Positions 1 to 6,622 of a stretch of 6,746 nt of DNA are shown here, in pieces. The position numbers and the translations under genes are program-made. Numbering within the stretch: the stretch's first letter is position 1; the number at the start of each line of letters is the position of its first letter. The notes under the pieces are model-generated. The model saw nothing but the letters and a program-made list of their open reading frames with translations, searched no databases and was not told where the DNA came from. This DNA comes from an uncultured Lachnospiraceae bacterium (lineage in GTDB: Bacteria > Bacillota > Clostridia > Lachnospirales > Lachnospiraceae): contig CAMOVS010000068.1 in NCBI GenBank assembly GCA_946627575.1, positions 1-6,746 of the forward strand, written 5' to 3'.

Positions 1-130
1 GAAGTGAACTATCTCCCCCCTAAAGAGGAGGGAGTCATCTCCCATCTGATATACAAATTATAATCAGAAATCATTGTGAATGCAATACTATCTATCAGGC
101 CCTGCTCATAGAGGAGCTCCAGGTTTTCTT

Positions 131-217
131 ATTTAACTATGCCTTTTTATAAGTATGCCCTTTCACTTCTTGACTTTTTATATTTTATGTGTTAAAGTCA
201 TGATGATTTAACTATGC
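131..217. repeat. Direct repeat ATTTAACTATGC, two exact copies 75 bp apart
   Basis: The 12-mer occurs at 131-142 and again at 206-217. The second copy follows the candidate promoter directly and its TTTAAC (207-212) forms an inverted repeat with GTTAAA (191-196) across a 10-base spacer. The core word TTAACTAT appears a third time at 1990-1997, over the -10 region of the MATE promoter. The placement suggests regulator binding sites, but chance repetition in AT-rich DNA is possible. Confidence 0.4.
170..198 (+). promoter_or_regulatory. Candidate sigma-A-type promoter of the symporter gene
   Basis: TTGACT at 170-175 matches five of six -35 consensus bases. After a 17-base spacer TAAAGT (193-198) matches four of six -10 bases. 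Transcription would begin near 205, giving a leader of roughly 95 bases. The -10 hexamer overlaps the inverted repeat GTTAAA/TTTAAC (191-212), which would suit repression at this site. The -10 match is weak, so the call is tentative. Confidence 0.4.
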
Positions 218-287
218 AAAGTGTTAAAGGTTAAAGTGTTGAATCTATTCCTCAGACCTTTTTCACGGAAGAAAAGATAGGCAGATG

Positions 288-293
288 AAAGGA
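288..293 (+). promoter_or_regulatory. Ribosome binding site of the symporter gene
   Basis: AAAGGA lies eight bases before the ATG at 302, a normal Firmicutes Shine-Dalgarno spacing, and supports that start codon. Confidence 0.7.
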
Positions 294-301
294 ACATAGC
301 C

Positions 302-1852
302 ATGAAACTACTAATATTAATTATCTACTTTGCTGTACTTGTCGGTATCGGTTTCTACTGCAGGAAGAATGCCACGGATGTAAACGGTTTCGTTCTGGGC
401 GGCCGTTCGGTCGGTCCCTGGCTGACTGCTTTCGCCTACGGCACCTCCTACTTCTCCGCCGTTGTCTTCGTCGGCTATGCCGGCCAGTTCGGCTGGAAAT
501 ACGGGATCGCCGCGACCTGGGCCGGCATCGGTAATGCCATCATCGGTTCTCTCCTGGCCTGGGTTATTCTAGGAAGAAGAACACGTATTATGACCCAGCA
601 TCTGGATTCGGCAACCATGCCCCAGTTTTTCGGGGAGCGCTTTTCAAGCAATGCCCTGAAGATCGTGTCCTCTATCATTATTTTCATTTTCCTGATTCCC
701 TATACAGCTTCTTTGTACAATGGCCTGTCCCGACTCTTCGGTATGGCTTTCAATATCGACTATTCCATATGTATCATCCTGATGGCTGTCCTTACCGCCA
801 TCTATGTAATCGCCGGCGGCTATATGGCCACCGCCATCAATGACTTTATCCAGGGTATGGTTATGCTTGTGGGTATTGTGGTGATCATCCTGGCTGTCTT
901 AAAGAGCAAGGGCGGCTTCCTGGCAGCCCTTGACGGACTGGCCAGGATCCAGGATGCCGAGGTTTCTTCCACACCGGGTATCTTCGCCTCCTTCTTCGGA
1001 CCGGATCCCCTGAACCTTATGTTTGTCGTTATCCTGACATCCCTGGGTACCTGGGGCCTGCCGCAGATGGTCCAGAAGTTCTATGCCATCAACAACGAGA
1101 ATTCCATTAAGAAGGGAACCTTTATCTCTACCTTCTTTGCCCTGGTTGTTGCCGGTGGATGCTATTTCCTGGGTGGTTTCGGACGTCTTTTCTCCGACCA
1201 GATCGATATCGCGGCCAACGGCTTTGACTCTGTGGTTCCGACCATGCTGTCCACCTTAAGCCCCGGCCTGATCGCCCTGGTCGTGATTCTGGTACTATCC
1301 GCTTCCATGTCCACCCTTTCTTCCCTGGTCATTGCCTCCAGCTCCACGCTGACCATCGACCTGATCAAGAATAATATCGTGAAAGACATGAAGGAAAAGA
1401 GCCAGGTACTTATGATCCGTGTTCTGATCGTATTCTTTATCGCAATCTCCGCCATCATCGCCCTGATCCAGTATAAGAGTTCCGTAACCTTCATCGCCCA
1501 GCTTATGGGCGTTTCATGGGGAGCTTTGGCAGGCGCCTTCCTGGCCCCCTTCCTCTACTCCCTGTACTGGAAGGGAACGACCAAGATCTCCTGCTGGGTA
1601 TGTTTCATCTTCGGTTCTGTCCTGATGATCGTGGACATGCTGGGCAACCTGGGCGTCATTACCCACATCCTTCCGCCCATCATGCAGTCGCCCATCAACT
1701 GCGGCGCCATCGCCATGCTGGCCGGTCTGGTCATCGTCCCGGTGGTGAGTCTCATTACCCCCAAGCCGGACAAGCAGATTGTCGAAGGCTGCTTCGCCTG
1801 CTACACCAAGAAGATTGAGGTTGAGCAGAAGACCGCCCTGGCCGATGATTAA
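302..1852 (+). CDS. Sodium:solute symporter family (SSS) transporter
   Basis: This is an integral membrane protein that should use the sodium gradient to import an organic solute. Its 516 residues fit the usual SSS length, with about 13 hydrophobic segments from residue 1 to about 485 and a short polar tail. The first helix is followed by the family-typical loop (NGFVLGGRSVG, 28-38). The SSS signature is visible as AGGYMATAINDFIQG (171-185). The segment SASMSTLSS (333-341) matches the helix that supplies the second sodium site in PutP, with A334, S337 and T338 in the expected places. The start is supported by AAAGGA eight bases upstream. The gene is monocistronic, bounded by its own promoter region and the terminator at 1882-1931. 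The relatives include proline, pantothenate and sugar or amino-acid carriers. I cannot assign the substrate from sequence and no neighbouring catabolic gene helps. Confidence 0.92.
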   Translation: MKLLILIIYFAVLVGIGFYCRKNATDVNGFVLGGRSVGPWLTAFAYGTSYFSAVVFVGYAGQFGWKYGIAATWAGIGNAIIGSLLAWVILGRRTRIMTQHLDSATMPQFFGERFSSNALKIVSSIIIFIFLIPYTASLYNGLSRLFGMAFNIDYSICIILMAVLTAIYVIAGGYMATAINDFIQGMVMLVGIVVIILAVLKSKGGFLAALDGLARIQDAEVSSTPGIFASFFGPDPLNLMFVVILTSLGTWGLPQMVQKFYAINNENSIKKGTFISTFFALVVAGGCYFLGGFGRLFSDQIDIAANGFDSVVPTMLSTLSPGLIALVVILVLSASMSTLSSLVIASSSTLTIDLIKNNIVKDMKEKSQVLMIRVLIVFFIAISAIIALIQYKSSVTFIAQLMGVSWGALAGAFLAPFLYSLYWKGTTKISCWVCFIFGSVLMIVDMLGNLGVITHILPPIMQSPINCGAIAMLAGLVIVPVVSLITPKPDKQIVEGCFACYTKKIEVEQKTALADD

Positions 1853-1881
1853 GTATCAGCCCGCCCTATAGAATATACGAT

Positions 1882-1931
1882 AAAAAAGACCTCTGAATTC
1901 CGATATACCATTCGGAACAGGGGTCTTTTTT
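1882..1931 (+). terminator. Intrinsic terminator after the symporter gene
   Basis: The outer stem pairs 1882-1895 (six A's, then GACCTCTG) with 1918-1931 (CAGGGGTC, then six T's), with one T-G wobble. An inner perfect stem, TTCCGA (1898-1903) with TCGGAA (1912-1917), closes an eight-base loop. The right arm ends in TTTTTT. The matching A run on the left arm could let it work in both directions. It separates the symporter transcript from the MATE gene. Confidence 0.9.
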
Positions 1932-1971
1932 CGAGCTCCATGATCATCCGGATCCCATATCATTATTCTTC

Positions 1972-2000
1972 TTGCAAATTAAAGTGGTCTTAACTATAAT
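1972..2000 (+). promoter_or_regulatory. Sigma-A-type promoter of the MATE gene
   Basis: TTGCAA (1972-1977) and a perfect TATAAT (1995-2000) are separated by exactly 17 bases. Transcription should start at about 2006-2008, which coincides with the first possible ATG (2006). The message would therefore be leaderless if that ATG were used, or have a leader of about 29 bases if the ATG at 2036 is used. The word TTAACTAT, also found twice upstream of the symporter, overlaps the -10 box at 1990-1997. Confidence 0.8.
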
Positions 2001-2035
2001 GTCTAATGCAGAATAATAAGAATGGAATCGAAATC

Positions 2036-3775
2036 ATGCATCATGAATTATCTTTAGGAAAACGTAAATTTAACTCGATCCTGCTTGCTTCCGTGATCGA
2101 GATGATCGTTGGCGTTTTGATGTCTCTGGTGGACACTGCCGTCACAGGCCATATTATAGGAACCATAGGCCTGTCAGCCATGAATCTTGTGGGGCCTGTC
2201 ACCGGCTTTACCCTTTTTACGGAAGGTCTTTTTTCCATAGGCACTTCCATGGTCTATGCCTCCCATCTTGGGGCTTACCGAAAAGAAGAGGCGGATCGGA
2301 CCTTCGGCATGGGACTCCTTTGCGCTGCTGCCATAGGACTGGCTACCTCTCTGGTGCTTCTTATCATTGTTCCTCCCTATCTTCGCTATATGGGCGTCAG
2401 CAGCCGCATTCGGAAGCTGGTTATGGACTTTTTCTTTTTCCTGTATCCCCAGCTGGCCCTGGCTCCTGTTTATGAATTGGTCTGTCATATGGTAATCACT
2501 GACGGAGGAGAGGTCACCGGCACCGCAGCCAGTGTTGCGGAAACTCTTCTCAATCTTGTCTTATCCATCATACTGGGAAGGAAAATGGGCATACTGGGCA
2601 TCGGACTCGGCACTCTGATCAGTACAGTGATCGCTTTGGGAATCGCATCTCTTCATTTCTTCAGCAAGCGGAGTTCTCTCCGGCCCCGGTTTGCATTTGA
2701 TAGAAAGGATCTAAAGAAAATGCTTTTCTTCGGAGCCAATGATTCGGCCTTGTTTTTCCTTATGCCGATCCTTTCTCTTGTGCTGACCAAGTTTGTCATT
2801 CTTCATTTTGGAGAATTCTATCTGCCCATCCTGACCATTATTAATAGCATCTTCGAGATCGCAGTAATATTTGAAGCAACCGGAGAAGCCATGCGTCCCA
2901 TCATGCCCATCTATATGGGAGATCACAATAATACGGCCATGAAGGATCTTCTCCGATACTCCTTTGGCATCAATCTATTGGTTTCTGTGGCCTTTGCCCT
3001 GATTCTTCTCTTTGCCGGTCCTTATATACCGGCCGCCTTTGATATTAGGGATCCGGTTTTACTTAGGGAATGTACCTATGCCTTAAGGATCTACAGCCTG
3101 GCCTGTCCGGCTCTGTCCGTGGTGGCCAATCTGAATTCCTTTTACCTGAATACCGGCAGGCAGTATCTGGCCGGTCTGGAAATACTATTGAACGGGCTGA
3201 TCTGTATCATCGCTCTGGCCATCCCCTTCGGCCTGGTATGGGGCATACGAGGAATGATGCTGGGATTTGCCCTGGCCCCCTATCTGACAGGAGCGGTTCT
3301 CTTCGTCTATGTTTTCCTGCGATACGGGCCGGGCCGTTTCCCGTATCTTCTTGAACCATCTTCCGACAAGCTTCTGACCCGGACCATCCTTGTTAGCGAT
3401 CAGGAAATTATGAATTACATATACGATGTGGATGACTTCCTGAAGGAGGTAGGGGCAGATCGGTCATGTATGAATCATTCAGAACTCACGCTGGAGGAGG
3501 TTCTCTTTCTGATCCTGGAAAAAAATCAGGGATCTGATGACAAAAAAGCCTCTGACAAAATCTATGCGGAATGTTGTGTCCGCGCCAATGATGAGGGAGT
3601 TGACCTGTCCATCTGGGACAACGGAATCATCTTCGATATCACCAATGAAGAAAGTGAAGTTATGAACTTCCGAAGTTATTTTGTATCAAGAATGATGTCG
3701 GAACAACATGTAAAAAAACATCTGGTGGCTACCAGCTTTAACAAGAATTTCTTCCATTTTGACCCGGAGCCTTAA
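2036..3775 (+). CDS. MATE-family exporter with C-terminal ATPase-like (GHKL/RsbW-type) domain
   Basis: This is a multidrug/toxin-extrusion (MATE, MOP superfamily) membrane protein, expected to export small molecules in exchange for Na+ or H+. With the ATG at 2036 it has 579 residues; an in-frame ATG at 2006 would add ten. I prefer 2036 because the promoter at 1972-2000 predicts a transcript starting at about 2006-2008 and no Shine-Dalgarno precedes 2006, while GGA (2024-2026) sits nine bases before 2036. About 12 membrane helices fill residues 12-430 in two lobes; the first lobe shows the MATE pattern VDTAVTGHIIGTIGLSAMN (32-50). Most MATE proteins end near residue 450. Here a soluble tail (about 445-579) resembles a histidine-kinase-like ATPase of the RsbW type: LTLEEVLFLILEKN (484-497) aligns with the N box and LSIWDNGIIFDI (524-535) with the DxG box. 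The N-box asparagine and the glycine-rich second motif are missing, so the tail may only sense or bind. Substrate unknown. Confidence 0.88.
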   Translation: MHHELSLGKRKFNSILLASVIEMIVGVLMSLVDTAVTGHIIGTIGLSAMNLVGPVTGFTLFTEGLFSIGTSMVYASHLGAYRKEEADRTFGMGLLCAAAIGLATSLVLLIIVPPYLRYMGVSSRIRKLVMDFFFFLYPQLALAPVYELVCHMVITDGGEVTGTAASVAETLLNLVLSIILGRKMGILGIGLGTLISTVIALGIASLHFFSKRSSLRPRFAFDRKDLKKMLFFGANDSALFFLMPILSLVLTKFVILHFGEFYLPILTIINSIFEIAVIFEATGEAMRPIMPIYMGDHNNTAMKDLLRYSFGINLLVSVAFALILLFAGPYIPAAFDIRDPVLLRECTYALRIYSLACPALSVVANLNSFYLNTGRQYLAGLEILLNGLICIIALAIPFGLVWGIRGMMLGFALAPYLTGAVLFVYVFLRYGPGRFPYLLEPSSDKLLTRTILVSDQEIMNYIYDVDDFLKEVGADRSCMNHSELTLEEVLFLILEKNQGSDDKKASDKIYAECCVRANDEGVDLSIWDNGIIFDITNEESEVMNFRSYFVSRMMSEQHVKKHLVATSFNKNFFHFDPEP

Positions 3776-3784
3776 CCTTATTTG

Positions 3785-3822
3785 TGCTGCCGCTTTTCTT
3801 CTTCAAGAAAAAAGCGGCAGCA
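3785..3822 (+). terminator. Terminator hairpin between convergent genes, overlapping the dehydrogenase 3' end
   Basis: TGCTGCCGCTTTT (3785-3797) pairs perfectly with AAAAGCGGCAGCA (3810-3822). The pairing extends through CTT/AAG after a two-base bulge to a tiny loop. On the plus strand it is followed by an imperfect T tract (AATTTCTTTT), suiting termination of the MATE message. On the minus strand no T tract follows, so it would be a weaker terminator for the dehydrogenase operon. The right arm encodes the last residues and stop codon of that minus-strand gene. Confidence 0.8.
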
Positions 3823-4885
3823 ATTTCTTTTCAAACTCCTCTTTTGTCATATAGTGGTCTATGATTTCAATTTGGAAATCCAGGCTGTGCAACAGATCAC
3901 GTATCTGATTCAAATATAGGCGGCAGGCGTCGGTAAAGGTCATGCTGCTTCCATCCGGCACCTGCTCCAGGAGTCTGAGACCGACGTATACTCCACAGGC
4001 CGTCTGCCAGCAGGTGGCGTTATAGCCGAATCGCCGGAAGCAATCTGAATGACTGCTGCGATTCATCACGTAAGAGACATTGTCGCTGCCGTCATAAAGG
4101 AGAATCCCTACGCTTTCACTCCCTTTAAGATCATGAAGTACCGGGATGGAGGACATAAACTTACCATCCCCTTTACCCCGGTTTTCTATCACATGTCTTT
4201 GAAGCTTTTCCGGGGCATGATAGATGAAGGCGCTCCCCAGACACAAGGGGTCCCTTCTCCGGATATTAAAGATCTCCTCGTGGGGTGTGACATTATAATC
4301 ATAGCTGCCGTCTATGGTTTCGATCCGGATACCGTAACGCCTCTCATCAGAAATGGATCGACAGGTCTCTTCCTTTGTCGATATAAAAGCATCCAGGACC
4401 GCAGCCTCGTCATAGTAGGAAGCAGGACACCATGTAGCATAAGGACCCCCTTCTGCTCCGTCAGCCCTCTCCGGAAGATCCGTCTCCAGGACAAGGGCAT
4501 AGTAGGGACGTCCCGGATTTTGCAAAAAAGGCATGAGCTCCACGATCCCGGGGTTCATCCCGAAGCCATAGAGGTGGGCCGTATCCGGCTTTTCCTCTGT
4601 AATACTCAGGTATCTATCAACAAAAACACTGTTTTCATCTTCATAGCCTGCATCCAGATATCTCAGATGATAGCGGTCACAAAGGTCGATGATAGGACGG
4701 ACTCTCTCATTGGTCAGATTGATTACGGCATCAAAACGGTTATGATCCCTTTCAATCAGATCCTGACCCCGTATGCCATCCTTATCCATATCACAGATGG
4801 TGATGTCGTATACCTCTCCCCGGTCTTTGATAATAGCCATAAGGGCCCTGGCTATGCTGCCGTAGCCCATCAGTAAATATCTCAT
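3803..4885 (-). CDS. Saccharopine dehydrogenase-like / homospermidine synthase-like enzyme
   Basis: This is a soluble NAD(P)-dependent enzyme of the saccharopine dehydrogenase superfamily, closest by motif to homospermidine synthases, which transfer an aminobutyl group between polyamines. A Rossmann fold opens the protein: GYGSIA (7-12) binds the dinucleotide and D32, at the end of the second strand, favours NAD+. DAVINLTN (52-59) and LDAGYED (77-83) follow. The GFGMNPGIVE segment (107-116) resembles the GANPG motif of the family, TPHEEIF (200-206) resembles its HxEAI-type motif, and the helix YNATCWQTACGVYVGLRLL (288-306) matches the conserved C-terminal helix. At 360 residues it is much shorter than typical homospermidine synthases (about 470), so a different substrate is possible, such as another polyamine or an opine-type product. 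The start has AGGA six bases upstream (4892-4895). It lies 11 bp after the DUF6056 gene, so the two share a transcript. The superfamily is well supported; the reaction is not. Confidence 0.75.
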   Translation of the reverse strand: MRYLLMGYGSIARALMAIIKDRGEVYDITICDMDKDGIRGQDLIERDHNRFDAVINLTNERVRPIIDLCDRYHLRYLDAGYEDENSVFVDRYLSITEEKPDTAHLYGFGMNPGIVELMPFLQNPGRPYYALVLETDLPERADGAEGGPYATWCPASYYDEAAVLDAFISTKEETCRSISDERRYGIRIETIDGSYDYNVTPHEEIFNIRRRDPLCLGSAFIYHAPEKLQRHVIENRGKGDGKFMSSIPVLHDLKGSESVGILLYDGSDNVSYVMNRSSHSDCFRRFGYNATCWQTACGVYVGLRLLEQVPDGSSMTFTDACRLYLNQIRDLLHSLDFQIEIIDHYMTKEEFEKKLLPLFS

Positions 4886-4891
4886 ATTCTA

Positions 4892-4895
4892 TCCT
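4892..4895 (-). promoter_or_regulatory. Ribosome binding site of the dehydrogenase gene, in the 11-bp gap
   Basis: Read on the minus strand, AGGA lies six bases before the ATG at 4885 and directly follows the stop codon of the DUF6056 gene (4897-4899). The tight spacing implies translation from a shared message, possibly with coupling. Confidence 0.65.
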
Positions 4896-4896
4896 G

Positions 4897-6564
4897 TTAC
4901 CTTTTATGTCTTATGATCCCGGTCACCAGTTCTTTCAATCGGATTAGAAAACTATGCACCGGCTGCCGGATCTGCTCTTTTATCGCTGCAGGATCTTTTC
5001 GCTGATAGGGGTGGTTTTCCGGCACGTAAACCTGAAGGGCTTCCACCCCATAGTAGGCTGCGGATGCCTTATTATAAGGATCTTCCTCGTGTTCTTCGTA
5101 TCGGATAATCCTTTTGATGTATTCGTCTATGGTCCGGTCTCCGGCCAGACGGCACCAGAAGGGAGAGAGCATAATATCCGGAATCTGCACAATACCCTCT
5201 TTTCCATGGTTTTCCTTCAAGCGCCTGATCTGTTCCTGTGTCTGTACATATACATCGGCATCGACAAAGAGGGTTGCCCCTATATTAAGCAAAAGACCGC
5301 TATAGGCGATCACCCGGCCGGAGACCAGGGCCCTTCTCCACTTTGACCCAAGCCTGAGAATCCTGGGGGAAGTTCTGATCTCTTCCAAAGCCTTTACCGC
5401 AGCTGTCATCTTATAGATGATGCCGGGATAGGCTGCTCTCTTAGGAAACTGGGGCGAGAGCATAAGCATGGCCGGCACCGAAAAGGCCGCTGCTTCCATG
5501 ACAAGAATAAAGGTGTCACATTCTTTTGACCGCCTGTCCTTCTGAATAAAGTACAGCAGGACGGGAATATCAAGAGGCAGTTCCCTCAGGATGACGGAAG
5601 AAAATGAATGTTTCAGATAATGAAGAAACATGGCAGGCTTGTATAGATATTCCTGAGGAACCATAGAAGGATCACTGAAGTCCGATGGCAGTATGTCACT
5701 GAACTCCTGCTCGATCCTGACCCTGCTGAAATTGCCGGGAGCAAGCATCAATAAGGCGTATCCGACGGCCGCCCCCAGGAAGCCTGAAAGCATCCATTTT
5801 GTCTTCTCCCCCCGTTTTCGGGACCGGAGGAAAGCCGCTCCGGATAAGGCAAGAGCGATCCCCCCTCCCCCCTCGTTGGACCATCCTGCCAAAAGGCCTG
5901 TCAAGGCCGCTGCCGGAGCAGGAAGAGAAAAGTCTTTATCATGATAGCGCATGCTGTAAGGCAGCAGAAAAAGGGACTGCATCAAGCTCGGCCAGGAGTA
6001 ATTGGCCGCCCCGGTGGTCCAAAGAGAAGTAACCGTAAGATTGGGAGTACAGAACCAGAATCCGGCTGTCAGCATCCTGGCCAGAGAGGCCGGAATCTTC
6101 TTCAGGCTGATCCTGCCTCTGGCGGCACACAGGCAGATAGCCAGCTGCGACATAATCGCTGCCGTATTGACACGGTCGTAAAAGATTTTATCATCCTTCA
6201 TGAGAACCAGCTGGTTAAGAGTCTCCGCCACTGTCCTTCCGCTCCAGGTCATGTAATGGGACCACTGAGACCTGGCCAGATCTTTCAGGGTTCGGACTCT
6301 CCTGTAACGATGCCGGCCGAAAGCCAGGTTTCCATGGTGGTCTCCGTCCCAGACAAAGGAAAAAGGATAATCATCGGCAATCTTGGGGATCATCCGGTTG
6401 GCCAGATAGATGACACCCCCAAATCCGGCAAAAATCAGGGCCGTTTTAGAGACTTTACGGCCTCTTAACCGACCGGCACTTTTACAGACCATGTACTCTC
6501 TGGCCTTTACGGCAGCTTTTTCAGTCAATTTCTTAGCATATCTCTTCATCATATAATTCATCAT
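4897..6564 (-). CDS. DUF6056-family multi-pass membrane protein (putative GT-C-like glycosyltransferase)
   Basis: This is a 555-residue membrane protein with the landmarks I associate with DUF6056: ADDYPFSF (63-70) just after the first helix, WSGR (107-110), WTTGAANY (182-189), AGWSNE (226-231) and LAPGNFSR (274-281). About 8-10 hydrophobic segments lie between residues 41 and 435, and a soluble C-terminal part of about 120 residues follows. An acidic pair after the first helix is typical of GT-C enzymes, which transfer sugars from lipid-linked donors outside the membrane, so D64/D65 may be catalytic. That role is inferred, not shown. The first 40 residues are unusually basic, and no Shine-Dalgarno precedes the ATG at 6564; the Met codons at residues 5, 6 and 25 are alternatives. 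Two G6 runs encode the glycines at 232-235. It is cotranscribed with the dehydrogenase downstream and possibly with the fragment upstream (58-bp gap, no clear promoter). Confidence 0.8.
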   Translation of the reverse strand: MMNYMMKRYAKKLTEKAAVKAREYMVCKSAGRLRGRKVSKTALIFAGFGGVIYLANRMIPKIADDYPFSFVWDGDHHGNLAFGRHRYRRVRTLKDLARSQWSHYMTWSGRTVAETLNQLVLMKDDKIFYDRVNTAAIMSQLAICLCAARGRISLKKIPASLARMLTAGFWFCTPNLTVTSLWTTGAANYSWPSLMQSLFLLPYSMRYHDKDFSLPAPAAALTGLLAGWSNEGGGGIALALSGAAFLRSRKRGEKTKWMLSGFLGAAVGYALLMLAPGNFSRVRIEQEFSDILPSDFSDPSMVPQEYLYKPAMFLHYLKHSFSSVILRELPLDIPVLLYFIQKDRRSKECDTFILVMEAAAFSVPAMLMLSPQFPKRAAYPGIIYKMTAAVKALEEIRTSPRILRLGSKWRRALVSGRVIAYSGLLLNIGATLFVDADVYVQTQEQIRRLKENHGKEGIVQIPDIMLSPFWCRLAGDRTIDEYIKRIIRYEEHEEDPYNKASAAYYGVEALQVYVPENHPYQRKDPAAIKEQIRQPVHSFLIRLKELVTGIIRHKR

Positions 6565-6622
6565 GGCTTATACACTTATGTGGATCCGGCAATCACCGGT
6601 ATAGCTGTTTTAGTTAATAATA
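6565..6622 (-). other. Short intergenic gap before the DUF6056 gene
   Basis: This 58-bp gap contains no convincing promoter, terminator or ribosome binding site. On the minus strand it holds TTAACTAA, close to the TTAACTAT word near the two transporters, and a weak CCGG...CCGG hairpin with a six-base loop but no T tract. A TATAAT (6627-6622, minus) overlaps the upstream stop codon but has no -35 partner. Read-through from the upstream gene is therefore the simplest view. Confidence 0.4.

Larger units (their letters stand above)
1..301. other. Non-coding region upstream of the symporter
   Basis: No convincing coding region was found here on either strand. The left end (13-43) is made of C-rich and G-rich blocks that can form two mutually exclusive small hairpins. 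It may be the tail of a transcription unit that lies outside the window. From about 120 on the DNA is AT-rich and carries an exact 12-base direct repeat, ATTTAACTATGC, at 131-142 and 206-217. It also has three copies of GTTAAAG at 191, 223 and 230. A candidate promoter (170-198) and a good ribosome binding site (288-293) serve the symporter gene. GGAGCTCC at 113-120 is a perfect palindrome of unknown meaning. Confidence 0.6.

Noticed and set aside
59..64. A TATAAT word in the left intergenic region
   Set aside because: No -35 element is found at a suitable distance upstream.
76..111. A GTG-started 11-codon possible leader peptide before the symporter
   Set aside because: It has no Shine-Dalgarno and lies upstream of the proposed promoter, with no run of regulatory codons or attenuator.
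1..301. A possible riboswitch in the symporter leader
   Set aside because: I could not find the conserved core or pairing pattern of any class I know, and the predicted leader of about 95 bases is mostly unstructured AT-rich sequence.
3070..3354. A 94-codon frame inside the MATE gene in another plus frame
   Set aside because: It lies entirely within a clear membrane-helix coding region and has the arginine- and glycine-rich composition of an out-of-frame shadow.
4049..4876. A 275-codon open frame on the plus strand opposite the dehydrogenase gene
   Set aside because: Its complement is a well-supported Rossmann-fold gene, no ribosome binding site or family motif is visible, and long antisense frames arise from codon bias.
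5941..6468. A 175-codon plus-strand frame opposite the DUF6056 gene
   Set aside because: The minus-strand frame carries all the conserved family motifs. The plus frame is rich in Gln, Pro, Gly and Arg with no recognisable domain.
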